64,000 bases of DNA from Sternotherus odoratus (Eukaryota; Chordata; Testudines; Kinosternidae), in assembly GCA_032164245.1 (NCBI GenBank), contig JAVMKO010000003.1, positions 44,208,890-44,272,889 on the forward strand. Direction: 5' to 3'. The notes below the pieces were generated by a model. That model had not been told where the DNA came from and did no database searches. It was given only the letters and a program-made list of their open reading frames with translations. Within the stretch, counting starts at the first letter, position 1. Every line of letters starts with the position of its first letter. A program made the position numbers and the translations under genes. Below, in pieces: positions 34,881-46,689 of this stretch.

Positions 34881-34949
34881 AGTTCATGCCAGACTTCGCA
34901 TGAGATGCCTCCAATCATCATGGTTCCGTTTTTTTAATAGACCGAACAA

Positions 34950-35335
34950 AGGCAACATAGACAAACCGATGTCACTGTGCACCACAATCTAAAACATCTC
35001 TCATAGGATGGGGTGCAAATCTCAACAGTCTTACAGTGCGGGGCAAATGGTCACCATCTGAGACCTGCCTTTGCATCAATCTATTAGAATTCAGAGCAGT
35101 CAGAAAGGCATGTACTCATTTCCACTGATCAGAGGTACACGCACAAACGTCATAGTGGACAATATAGTGTGTATGTATTATACTATCCAAGAAGGAAGTG
35201 CCAGATTGCCATCCCTTTATATGGAAGCACTAATGCTATGGAACTGGTGGATTTCCCACAATGTTACAGTATCCGTGACCTACCTACCAGGAATACACAA
35301 CACAACAGCAGACAGTCTCCGCAGCAAATTCTGAT
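34950..35335 (+). pseudogene. DIRS-B RNase H remnant
   Basis: One frame at 35071-35334 gives VIVDNIVCMYY and YLPGIHNTTADSLR, matching the DN and ADxLS/R motifs of DIRS RNase H. The domain removes RNA from the RNA-DNA hybrid during replication. An upstream stop separates it from RT. Confidence 0.75.
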
Positions 35336-35639
35336 GATGGGGTACACTGATGATAGGCTTATTTGCAACTTACCAAAACAAGAAAAGTCCACAGTACTGC
35401 TCCAAAGTTGGCACTGGCCAGCACTATGTCGGGTACACTCACCTCCACTCATAGGATAAGGGCCTTCTTTATGCCTTTCCCCAATTCCGTCTGTTGCTGA
35501 AAGTCCTGTTGAAAATAGAGAGAGAAAGCAAACATCATACTAATCACTCTCACCTGGTCCAGACAGATACGGTACCCTTAACTGTCTCAACTGGTGCTGC
35601 GTCCACCGATGACTCTTGCAGCCACTCCTTACGTCCTCT

Positions 35640-36690
35640 TGCAGAACAAGAGATGCACTCTCCATCCCAACCTGTGGATTCTATGGCTCAAATCCTGGCT
35701 TCTTCATGGTTCCAGCACATAAAGACATCATGCTCTGAAGAGGTATTGGAAGTATTATTACCTAGCAAGAAAGTGGCTACCAGTCGTACTTGCCTACAAA
35801 AGTGGACCAGATTTTGGATTCGTTGCAAATCCAAAAAAGTCCTAGACTATTTGCTGAATATCAAAAAATTGGGACTCTTAGTTTTGCTAAAATTACACTT
35901 AGCTGCAATAGTGACATTCCACCAGCAGGTAGAAGGGTACTCAGTTTTTCCCCACCTACCTATGAAGAGGTTTTTCAATGGTGTAGTAAAGCTCTTTACC
36001 CAACCTAGGCTTCTTACTTCACAATGGGATCTTAATTTAGTATTAAAAGGACTGTCTAGATTGTCCTTTGAACCCATGGTCATTTGTTCTTTTCCATCTT
36101 CATGGAAAGGTGAGTTAGATTCCTGATCTATTACCTCGTCAGGAAGTGTTCTTCCCTGACAAAGTAATATTTAGACGACATCTGAAATTCACCCCCAAAC
36201 TGACTTCTGTATTTCATGTGAACCAACTCATTCACCTTCCAGCCTTTTTTCCAGAGCCTCACCAGGATAATAGCTAAGTCATCCTCCATACGCTTGACAT
36301 AAGGAGAACTGTGGCCTTTTATGTGAACAGGACAAGAGTTTAAAGAAAATTTCCATTGCAGACAGGTCTAAAGGCACAGCGATTTCAGCTCAAATTCTCT
36401 CTAAATAGGTCTCAAACTGAATAAACTTTTATCAGATTTGCGATTTAGCACCCCCATCCACAATCCACAGACATTGCACAAGCTTGATTTCCTCATCTGT
36501 CACCTTCTCCTGGGGCATCCCTATGTTTGAAATCTGAAGAACAGCTACTTTGGTATCTGCACATATATTTGCAGAACACTGTGCCATCCAGGGAGACTCT
36601 GCTGCAGATTCCAGGTTTGGTGCCATGGTAGTATCATTCATCACATACACTATTCCAAGGCCCCTGCCTCCAGTGTGGAATACTGTTTGG
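35640..36690 (+). pseudogene. DIRS-B tyrosine recombinase remnant
   Basis: The N-terminal domain reads at 35700-35960 (KKVATSRTCLQKW, LKLHLAAIVTFHQ). The C-terminal part reads at 36550-36660 (SAHIFAEHCAIQGDS, SRFGAMVVS). The residue aligned with the nucleophile Tyr of copy A (SHYAI) is Cys here (codon 36580-36582), so the recombinase would be inactive even if the frame were repaired by selection. Several stops lie between 36125 and 36550. Confidence 0.8.
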
Positions 36691-36693
36691 GAG

Positions 36694-36778
36694 TCACCTA
36701 CAGTGGAGCACCCAAAGGTACACTACTCGAAGAAGAGGAAGTTACTCACCTAGTGCGGTAATGATGGTTCTTGGAGAT
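36694..36778. repeat. DIRS-B internal complementary region
   Basis: The first half, ending CACTACTCGAAGAA at 36734, is the reverse complement of the left outer end. The second half, GGAAGTTACTCACC to GGTTCTTGGAGA, is the reverse complement of the right outer end. Juxtaposed complements of both element ends are the defining DIRS feature and are thought to template circle closure. Confidence 0.85.
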
Positions 36779-36845
36779 TGGTGTACCTGTTGTTCGACAA
36801 TCCACCCTCCTCCCCTCTATTTCAGAATTCTCATCTTAATGTCTG

Positions 36846-37044
36846 CAGTAGAGAAGGAACTGAGGAGGGTTTGACCGCAAAGCTGGATAGCCTCATGGCG
36901 GGACAGCACATGCGCTGGTCAAACGGACACGGCTACCAAAATTCTCCGATCAGCAGTGCAGAGACATAGACACACCTACAGTTAAGCACCTTTAGGGACA
37001 CATCTTGAAGATCCATCATTACTGCACAAGGCGAGTAACTTCTT
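36846..37044. repeat. DIRS-B right inverted terminal repeat with extension
   Basis: It pairs with the left repeat. The outermost 33 bp (AAGAAGTTACTCGCC on the - strand onward) have no partner in the left repeat but match the second half of the internal complementary region, as in other DIRS elements. Confidence 0.83.
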
Positions 37045-38689
37045 TATACAGTGATAAATTTAATGAATAATGTCCTGGCTTTCAAACTTGGTTAACCAAC
37101 TTTAGAATCTTCTATTTGGAATTTTTGGCTTACTTTCATACATTCTAAAGTTGGAAGCTAATCACATGACCTAACATCCAGTTTTTATAATAAATTCCTC
37201 TGTAATGGTCAGTCATAGTTAGATTTTCTAAGTGGTAAATGTAATTATTTTATAGGCAAGACGCATCTAATTCTAAGCATTTTCTGTGTCAGTTTAACTT
37301 GTACCTGGATTTTCTTTGTATCTAACACTCAATATGCAGTGGCCAACCACAGTTACATAGTGAATTTAATTTCAGTACATCTTGTGCATATCTTTTAACT
37401 GTAGCAGGAATGACATCAACCTCTAGTTAAACTTCATAACTATTCCCATTCTAACTACATTTTCAAAGGGCTTATAATTTCTGAAATGTTCACTCTGTTT
37501 TCTGTACTATGTTGCCCATTGGGGAAGTTTTTGAGCAAAATTTGCAGCGCAGTAGTTGTCATTTTTGAACCCAAGGAAAGTGGAGAGGAGAAATTACACT
37601 TTTTTGGTGTTTTTTGACAGGTCTACAAATAAAATGGCTGAGAGCTGAGGTTAAGGATGAAAATAGCATTAACTAAAGTGCTTTTACTTGTTTTGATCTG
37701 GCTGAGTTAAGAAACAATGAAACAGCATATTTACCTTTTAAAGTGTGCAAGTGTGAGAATTTGTATGGCTTAAGTGCACAGTAAAAATGTAGTGAGTGCT
37801 GGGAATCATTAGGAACATTTGGGGGTGCAGCGGAGGAAGTGCCCTTCTGATGCACACTGAACGCTCTGCATCTCCTAAGTTGTGCAGAAGATGGGTACTT
37901 TTCTACAAATTGTATCAAATCTGTGCAATAGGGCTTGATCGTGACATTGAAGTAGCTCTATTAAATATGCATGTATTGTAATCCATCTGAGTTTCAGTCC
38001 TACAGAATAAAGCTCCATCGTTATGACTGTTCTTCTTTTTACTTTTTATAACAGAGAAATTTCCATAACAAAATCTCTTGTAATGGACCATAAAGGTTGT
38101 ATAATATTCAAAACAGGTAATGCCAAAGTAGGGTTCATGGAAGACCCAAACTCTACCCCCTTCTGCATATGCATTATAGTAGTCTTTAACCACATGATCC
38201 TGTACTATTTTACAAATACAGTATCAAATAGAATGTTTCCTACGACCTTGCTTTCATGTATGTAGAATCTTAGTTCTATCTACTGCTCGGTATCCTAGAC
38301 AGTAAATGAAAGACCATTTTATATGAAAAGTTCATAGTAAATCATATGACTTTGAATATATGTCAGCATGGATCCCACAGTAGGGGTGCATTGTAGAAGT
38401 CTTGTGTGTAATTGGATTCTTTTGAATAGCAATGACAGTCAAGGCTGCACACGTGCCCTATGCCACTGTTCTGCTGTGTAATATCACAAAGGGGGAAGCA
38501 GCTCTGACCCTCCCTCAGTGCTTTCTTACCAAGACAGAATCTAGCCAGCATCTGACCTTTTACATTTTAAAGTGTCAAACCAATTTTACCAATTTGGTGA
38601 AAATTTTCATCTTTACTTTCCTTCTTCTTCCTTGAGTTGAATGTTCCAAATAAAAGGGGGGGAGGGCATTCACTATACTCTATAGCAGG
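37045..38689. other. SMAP1: SMAP1 intron, no feature recognised
   Basis: About 1.6 kb of A/T-rich sequence without exon-like or transposon-like features. Confidence 0.45.
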
Positions 38690-40749
38690 GAGAGGCACTT
38701 TGTGCCAACTGTCATGCCTCATATCAGTCTCAAAACTCAGTGTTCAAACCCTGTTCTTTCTGTGACACACTTGCACCTCATTTACAGACACAGCTATTGC
38801 CCCTTCTGCCTGGGGAAAGAGTCATATCCCAGACTAGTGCTTGCGTGCTTGGTGTACCATTTGTTTTTCTTTCAGGACCAGGACTACAAAGTCCAGGAGT
38901 TCTCAGCTTATATTACATCTGCTTGAGTAATAAATATGGTTTACTTCAGCCCTAGAGGAAATGACCCCAAAGTGGAGCCAAAAGAGTTGGCATCAGTCAG
39001 TGTTCCCTCATGCAGACTCTCAACCCTGGGATAAGTCTGTGGATAAGAACAGGACACCATCAAAGCTGGCATTTAGAGCATTCTTACGGGTGGTCCCAGC
39101 ACAAGCATCTCCAGCACAACAACTTAGCAACAGAGGTGGCACCTATGCCTCTGATACAATGCTGAGGTAATGCTGAGAGGGAGAGCGGGTGGAGCAGAAA
39201 CATTAGCTCCAAATATCCCATAGGATCATCCTTCCAGGAAGACACACAACCTCTTGCCTCCAAAGACGAAGTATTGACGACGTCCTCCAACATAGGGGTA
39301 GTACATGGAGCTGGAAGCAGGATTACTTTACCATCAGTGGTGCTGATGACTGAACCGATCATAGTCCTTAGATATGCCCTCATACCCTGCACCAAAGTGA
39401 TGACTAACATCCGAACTAATGCATAATACATGCTGCTGTCCAGTACCAGTGTTTGAAGAGGTCTATTTTTTTCACTGTTGCCAGATGACTCCTCTTTTCT
39501 GACATTCAGTACATATGCCTCTTCTCTACTCCGAGTGCCACCAAGAGTGTAACAGAAGGCTATCACTTTTGGCTCTGCCTCACCTAAGGCATGAATGGCA
39601 CTGGGTCAACCAACCTCAGTCAGGCCAATGCCTCTATGGCATGCTATTTTGGCTTTACTGGGACTGTCACTGCATAGTGTCCCAGAACAGATCCCCTTCT
39701 GATGCATCAAGGAAGTGGAAGTGGTCTCTGGTGGCATTGCTAGTCAGGGCATCAACACCAGAACCTGACATTGACCCCCATGAGTTAGAGGTAATAGAGG
39801 CACAGCAGGAACACCTGTTTTAGCTGAAAGAGTTGTCTTCATTACCTGATGAGGCAGTAATACTAGCTCCTACTCCAGCATGGCATTCCAGGAACTCCAG
39901 TCCTGCATTGCAGAATCTCTGGACATTGAAATCACAGTAATACAGGAGATGTCCTACAAACTTTTTGATATACTAAGCTCTTCAGCACCCATCAGAATTG
40001 CTTTTTCCATCAGTGAGGGCATATTTGAGCTGACAAATGCCTGAAACTTTTTCTCCCACTTCTAAACATGTGAAAAGAAGATCCCAGGAGCCCCTGAAGG
40101 GCTTCGAACTTTTCTACACCGTCTCAAGATTGGAGTCCCTGATACCAGCAATGCAGGAGAAATCTACATTTTCAAAGAGCACACTGAAGGTCATGGCCCT
40201 AAAAAATTAGACACCTTTGGGCAAAAAGCATATTCCTCTGCCTCACTGCAGTTTTGGTTGGCAAACTACCAGTCTGTGGTCACAAAATATAACTTTCTCA
40301 TCGGGGAAAGGATCACTGCTTTCCTGTCACTAGGTAATTGTAGTTTAAGATCCCACAGGAGGACAGGGAATGTAACAGGGTTGACACCTGCCTCTTGCCA
40401 GTGCTCTCTTTCACTGGATGACCATGTCTGCAATCTGTTTTTTTTCACTGGGCTGGCACCCACCTCTTGCAAGCACCCTCCTCTGGCCAGTGGATCTCTG
40501 GGCAGGTCTTTAGCAACTCAGTCCTCTAGCTGAGCTGCCTACACTGTCCATATAGCTCCCCCTCCTCACCCCGAGACTCAGACCCCATTGGTCAGACTGA
40601 GGACCGATCTCAGTACCCTAGTTGGCCAGCTTACACGTGAAGGTTCCTGCTCTGGGGTGGAGCAGCACCCCCAGGGCTTCCTCCTTGAAAGTTCTTCATC
40701 TGCCTTTTTAGTCCTCTGACCCCAGCTTTCCAGCTGAGTTGGTCTAGAT

Positions 40750-41685
40750 CAGGGGTCTCCAAACTTTTCAGCCCGAGGGCCGCATTAACTATTAAATAGC
40801 GGTTCGGGGGCCGACAAGATAAGAGGGCGGGGGGGGGGAGGCGGGTGTAAGAGGGCTGGGGGGGGGGCAGGGCCAGAGAGAGAGGAATTTTGGGGCCCCG
40901 TACGGCAGACCGTACGGGCCCCCCGCCAGTCTCCCACCGCCCACGGGGCCCCCCCCCCGCCAGTCTCCCGCCGCCCGCGGACCCCCCCCGCCCCCGGCCA
41001 GTCTCCCGCCGCCTGCGCTCCCCCCCCCCTCCTGCCTCCCGCGCCCCCCCCCCGCCGATCTCCCGCCGCCCGAGGGCCCCCCCCGCCGGTCTCCTACCTC
41101 CCGCGGCCCCCCCCGCCGATCTCCTGCCTCCCCCCCCGTCTCCTGCCTCCCGCGCCCCACCCCGTCTCCTGCCTCCCGCGGCCCCCTCCCCCCGGGTCTC
41201 CTGCCTCCCGCGGCCCCCTCCCCCCCGGTCTCCTGCCTCCCGCGGCCCCCCCCATCTCCTGCCTCCCGCGGCAGCCCCCCCCCGCCCCGCCGATCTCCCG
41301 CGGCAGCCCCCCCCCGCCCCGCCGATCTCCCGCGGCAGCCCCCCCGCCCCGCCGATCTCACGCGGCACACCCAGCCGGTCTCCTACCTCCGGCATGTGCT
41401 GCCGCCACGTGGCCGGCCGGGAGAAGGGGGGCGGGGCTGGCTACTCATTGCCGGGGGAGGCGGCTGGTGAGCTCTGCCGCCGCCGCCCCTGCGGGGGGGG
41501 GGACCCTGCTCTGCCCCCATGGCAGCGGCGCCGGGGGCTCCTTACCCCGGAAGGGATGGAGGGTGCCCCGGCCGCTGCCCCCGAGCCTCCCCAGCGCCTC
41601 CCCAGCGCCTCCCGCGCCCCGGCCCAGCCCTGCCTTCCACGGGCCGGATGAGAGGGCCTCGCGGGCCGCAGTTTGGAGACCCCTG
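40750..41685. mobile_element. hAT element with perfect 16-bp ends and perfect 8-bp duplication
   Basis: The left end CAGGGGTCTCCAAACT and the right end AGTTTGGAGACCCCTG are exact inverted repeats. The 8-mer GTCTAGAT flanks both sides (40742-40749 and 41686-41693). The 936-bp interior is GC-rich and non-coding, with C-rich tandem blocks. It is among the youngest insertions by its intact ends. Confidence 0.95.
40915..41390. repeat. C-rich degenerate tandem repeat
   Basis: TCTCCTGCCTCCCGCGGCCC and close variants (CCGATCTCCCGCGGCAGCC) recur many times with C-runs between them. Both strands give long open frames for compositional reasons only. Confidence 0.8.
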
Positions 41686-43084
41686 GTCTAGATGAACCCC
41701 CTTCCACAAGGTAACAGTTCCTGGAAAAAGTACTGTCTGTGGGCCTGTCTTCAGTGAGTTCTGGCAGCCAGACAGAAGTTATTCCCTTGCTTCCCTCTGC
41801 CAGCAATGACCTGCCTTAACCCTTGCAGCCAGCCAGGAGCACCTCCTTGCTTCCCCGGTCCCTGCTAGCAGGCTAGTCTATCCAGGCCATTTCAGATCCT
41901 GCAGCCAGCCAGGTGCATCTCTTTTATAGGGCCCTCCTGGGTCCTCATTGGCTACTTCCTCTATAGCCTCTCTGCTTGGTTTTTTCCTTGCAAGCACTCT
42001 AGCCCTATTGGAGGGACCTCTCTTCTACTCCTTTCCTGGGATGGATGTTGGAGGACCCTGATCCCTCCAGTAGGGGGCCTTTGAGTATTAGGCCATATGT
42101 TAGTATGCACATACACGATGCTTGCTTGAGTTCACCTATAGCCCCTATGTATCTGACTCAGGTCCATTCACTGTCCAGTGAAACACCAATTTGACAGGAA
42201 AGTGTTGGTTCAACCTCAAGGCATCACAGAATGGTGTCTATGACCTAAAAATATATGAGGATTACTGTGCTTAGCATCCTACCCAACGAGGACTTGAATC
42301 ACAAATGCATCAGGAACAGGTGAAAAGCCATCTGGGCCACTTACTGATACAAGGGACCTGGTCCTCAGTAGATGTGGGAATTCCTATAAACCACGTGGAA
42401 TTCAGAGGCATTGGACTAGCCTGAATGATCACCTTACCTAGCCTCTTACCTATCCTAGTGCCGTTCCTGGTAAACAATACGTCTTCTATGCACTACATAA
42501 TAAGCAAGGTGCCTACTCATCACTGCCCCTTATACCTGGTTCAGAACTATAAATAGACATGGTGTGCATGTGCTAGTTGACAGACACTGCTTGGAGAAAA
42601 CTTCTGAACTCGGGAGAATGGCATGCATACGAACCTAGGTGTGGAATACAGCTGGGGACCACGCATCTTGAAGACACCCTCTCCCCCCTCACCCCCCAGT
42701 TACAGTAAATAACCAAGGAGACATTCAGTCTGAAGAGGCGGTTATTTCTGGCTATAGCCTGCTCTTGCAAAGGCTAGGCCATCACATCTCAAAGAGTGTC
42801 TAAGTGTATAACGGAATGTCTTTTTGCTGCATACTTTTTTCCCACCAAACATCGAGGCTTATTTCACCAGCCCTCAAGCAATGTCCTCAGCCTTTTGTCT
42901 GAAATGAGTTAGTTGCCAAGAACTGCAAAGTGGCAACATGCAGTAATCTTTCATCAAGCATTATGTAGTGGACTTGGCTGCCAAGCAGATGCTAAGATCA
43001 GGAGAACGGCAGTACTGATGCAGTTGATACTCATCTTGCCATCCTGAATGCATATTGCTTGCCAGTCATGAACAGTGTATCCAC

Positions 43085-43265
43085 ACTCTCACAACTTGAA
43101 GAAAGAATGGTTACCTGTGCTACAGTAATTGTGTCGCTCCTTGGGATGACGTGTGGATCCCAAAATCCACCCTCCATTCTTGCTTTCAGTCATCAGCTAA
43201 TTGGGACTGTGCATTGTGAGGCAAGTGAGGGAAGGTTACAGTTAGTCTGGTCTTTGTTTTCACAC
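43085..43265. repeat. DIRS-C internal complementary-type block
   Basis: ACTTGAAGAAAGAATGGTTA, then CTACAGTAATTGTG and AATCCACCCTCC follow in the same order as in DIRS-B (36720-36815). The right terminal repeat that should follow is lost. Confidence 0.6.
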
Positions 43266-43303
43266 AGGAACATGAGGAAGAACAAGAAACGTGCATTTAG
43301 GGA

Positions 43304-44066
43304 TGTTGAGGCTTATTTCCCCACTCTGATCTCTAGGGTAAAGATGTGGGGACCCCGCATGAAAGAAGAAATAACCCCCCAAGCTTATTTTACCAGCTTA
43401 GGTTAAAACGTTTCCCCCCCAAACCCAAACTTTTTTAGTTGGGGCTTGGAAAATGCTGTTACCACCAATTTGAGCCCCCAAAACCATGGGTTAGGGTAAA
43501 TTGGAACCCCTATTGTAACACTCCTCCAAATTCCCCCCACCCTTTACCTGGGAGAGATTTGAGAACAAAGACCACAAACCCACACTTGCTGTGAGATGTG
43601 CCTGATCCAAACCAGGATTAATCCAATGGAAACAGGCAGAATTTTAAAAGAAAGATTTTAATAAAAGGAAAAGGAGTACAGATCCCTGGTACAGAAATTA
43701 ATAGAGAATAAAAACTTCTTGCGTCACACAGCCCTCATTGATCCCCTCCCTTGGAATTTTTCCCTCTGCTAACTTAACAGCAAAGAACACCATGGACCAG
43801 TTGTTAAGTAATACAGTTCAAAATTACCAATCACTGCTGACCTTGTTTTTTTAGATTATAAAAATGTAAAATAAAAACGTAAGTGTAATTCCTCCCATAG
43901 CCAGGGGAACACACAAACTCCAAGCAAGCCAAGAAAAAAAAATGGAAAAAAGTAAAAGTAAAACCCTTTTCTTTTGTTCCCTGTTGATTACATTATCTCC
44001 CTCACTGGGTTGCTTTAGGTTAACCCTTCACAGGTAATTTTAAGCTACTTTATACTTATAACAAGG
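43304..44066. mobile_element. LTR-like dispersed repeat, copy 2
   Basis: Begins TGTTGAGGCTTATTTCCCC and aligns with 18444-19233 along its whole length, ending TTATAACA. It lies directly after DIRS copy C. Confidence 0.55.
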
Positions 44067-46689
44067 CACATGCACACCTAGTGGGATGAACCTGACTACA
44101 AAATCTTGAAGAGCCAATTACTGTAGAGTTAGTAATCATTCTGTACATAGTAATCTCCATGTTAAGATATTGATCCTTTGAATGCCAACAACTTAATTTA
44201 AGCACAGGAGTAATATAATTGAAATCATGGGAGCTTTTCATATACTTTTAGTTAAGTATATGCATATGTGTTTGTAGGAATAGGGTCTAGGTATACAACA
44301 TAAAATAAAGGTGAAATTTTGCTGACTTACTATGTACATTTGTGATTAGGTTATCTTCATCTTTGCTGCCTTGGCCTTTGACTTACTCATAAGGAAAGCT
44401 GTGCAGTTGTTGACAAGAAACTGTGTGGTTCATGGGGGATGACAAAATTGAAAATGCATATGTTAGAGAAGGCAATCCACATTGTGATCTCTGGCAACGA
44501 CACAGTGGATGAATTTACGTTAAATGTCATAGGTATAAACATTTTTTAAAAAACCTCTATGCCTAACTAAGACTGTAAAAATTGACAATCTAAAACTTCA
44601 AAAGAGTTTTAAATGAAGCTTAGGATAATAACCTGTTTTGCCAATTTTTATAGTTTTATAATTTTCATATTTTTAAAAAAACGTCACACAGCAAGAGGAA
44701 AGACTCTCAAGCAGCAAGGGAAGTAGTGCACTTTCCTGTAGACAAGTTCTGTCAAATGCATACATGAAACAAATTAGAAAAAGATATTTTCCTCTTGCTT
44801 TCTGTTTAAAGTAATATCGCTGCATGTATTGTTTGTTACAACAGTCTGAAAAAGTAATTTTGGTGGTGATTAGATTGGCAGTGTCTCTTTAAAGACAGTA
44901 TTGTAATGCATATACATAAATGGGAAGAGATAAGGGCACACATAAATAACTTGGGCATTTACCACCTAGGGGTAAATTCCCATTCAATATTACCATATTA
45001 TAAATGTAACTTTTGGTATGAAATATCTTTAGTGTATGAATACGTATAGGGCACAATTTAATGCATATGTGTTGTGCACAGACATACAACTTTCAAAAAA
45101 AAAAAAGGGTAAAACTACAGCAATAATAGTGCTTGTTTAAATTTGTATTACACGTCGACCTGTTAAAGGAAACTAAAAATTAAACCTGTAATTTAAATAA
45201 AATCCTTCCCAATATTGATGGGAAGGAAACAAGTACAAATGTTCTCCTTCCTCAATTTTCTAATACTTACTCATAAAGAAATGAGTTAAAAATGGAGCAA
45301 GAGGACATCTTGGCAGCCTAGTGTCCAGGCACTGTACAGTCCCGTGGCTAGAATCTAATTTTGACACAAAGTTTGATCTATTGCTACTTCACTGGCCAGG
45401 TGTGGATGGAAACTATAAAGGCAACATGATCCTCCACTGGTGTATTGTACTGACTTCAAAGGAGATAATATACACTCTTTAAATTCTGCCACGCTGCTTC
45501 AAAACTGGGCATTAACACTTTTCTTTCAGAATAATTGTACCTTGGAGCACACTGTGTCCTTTTTGTGCAGTATAGTAAACTCAGATCAACTGAAATATTC
45601 TTCATAAGGTATTCCAAGTAGTTGTCTTGAGCATATACCAGATAATATGATCCTGTTTTAGACAATTACACTCTTTTCAAAAGTGTTACTCTGCTGTCTC
45701 TTTAAAAAAGATCTTTATCATAATCACAATTGCTTTAAATATATTACTGTTCAAAATTCTGCCTCTGAAGAAACCACTGATGCTTTGAAGTTTTAGGAAA
45801 TAGCTTTTTAAGTGAAGATCTTCGATATGTCCTGCATATCTACTTATCCATGTGATTCTGTGCCTCTGAATCAGAATTAAAAACATTTCCTTCCAAGGTT
45901 GAATATCAGTTTTTACAACAGGCTTAAAAAATATTTTCTGTTTTGGGTTTCAAATGAAGAATCTGATCTGAACTGGTTTTATATACAGTGAAATTAAATT
46001 TTCACCAGAAGACTGTACATTGATCCCATCTTGTTGTGGAATCTAATATTTTAATATCGGCGGCAAGGATTAGCTACTTGTGATGCTGAATTCTGGATGT
46101 GAAGATACTTGTTGGACAAACTTCACTCAGTCTGGACAGTTGACAGGTTAACCTGTGGTGGGGAAGCTAATACAGAGCCCTATGTGACACAATAGGCCAT
46201 GCTGGAGGATACTTGGAGGATTTAACTCAAGCAAGAGGTCAAGAGTTCTCCTTTCTTCCTGTCCAGATAAAAATACATTTTTTTATATTAAGTTTGAAAG
46301 CCATGTTTCATTTACAAAGCTGCAATGAATACCAATCTGGGCAAATCTATATTTTAAATTGTTCATTGTTACCCATTAGTGCATGTGCTGAGATTTAGAC
46401 CAAATATCTAAATGTTTTTGGCACAAAGCAATTAATGTTCTAGTAACTGTACCACAGTGACATCAGATCTCAAAAGGTAAGCAGAATTAAGCTGGTTGTG
46501 AGTACTTAGATGTTACACATCCAAAAACATCTACAGTAGGTACTGCAAAGCCTACTCTTGGGGTTTCAGTGGGTAGTTTTTTTCCCGTTACTCCGTACTT
46601 AACCAACATGTCACTAGAGGCTAGCCTTCGTCGGAAAGCTCCCGAGGTGTAACATACATCAATATAGATTAATTTATCTTCATTTCATT
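44067..46689. other. SMAP1: SMAP1 intron, no feature recognised
   Basis: About 2.6 kb of A/T-rich sequence. No exon or transposon ends recognised. Confidence 0.45.

Larger units (their letters stand above)
32724..37044 (+). mobile_element. DIRS retrotransposon copy B, both ends present
   Basis: From left to right: left inverted repeat (32724 to about 32912), gag zinc-finger segment (33084-33224), nested solo LTR (33602-34113), RT (about 34270-34880), RNase H (about 34950-35335), tyrosine recombinase (about 35640-36690), internal complementary region (36694-36778) and right inverted repeat (about 36846-37044). About 4.3 kb including the LTR. Both ends are present, with no obvious target duplication, as expected for a tyrosine-recombinase element. 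The coding regions are full of stops. Confidence 0.9.
40336..42090 (-). mobile_element. LTR-like insertion in DIRS-C (limits uncertain), itself split by a hAT
   Basis: DIRS coding similarity stops at about 40335 and returns after about 42090. On the - strand a CCAAT (near 41950) lies about 20 bases before CTATAAAAGAG (near 41930), a promoter layout like that of the LTR at 61591. The ends were not resolved. Confidence 0.4.
38690..43265 (+). mobile_element. DIRS retrotransposon copy C (interrupted, ends incomplete)
   Basis: A gag-like part spans about 38690-40335. It has a Cys-rich segment (HSYCPFCLGKE) near 38790 and DTFGQKAYSSASLQFWLANY near 40210, a conserved gag end. RNase H-like sequence lies near 42330-42560 (VEFRGIGLA, then VNNTSSMHYI). 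A recombinase C-terminus lies near 42930-43030 (GCQADAKIRRTAVLMQ). An internal complementary region-like block sits at 43085-43190. An LTR-like block with a hAT inside separates gag from the rest, and RT was not recognised. The right repeat appears truncated. Confidence 0.72.

Noticed and set aside
40631..41651. Long open frames of 190-254 codons on both strands
   Set aside because: They lie in C-rich tandem sequence of a hAT element, are rich in Pro/Arg/Gly on both strands and are explained by composition.
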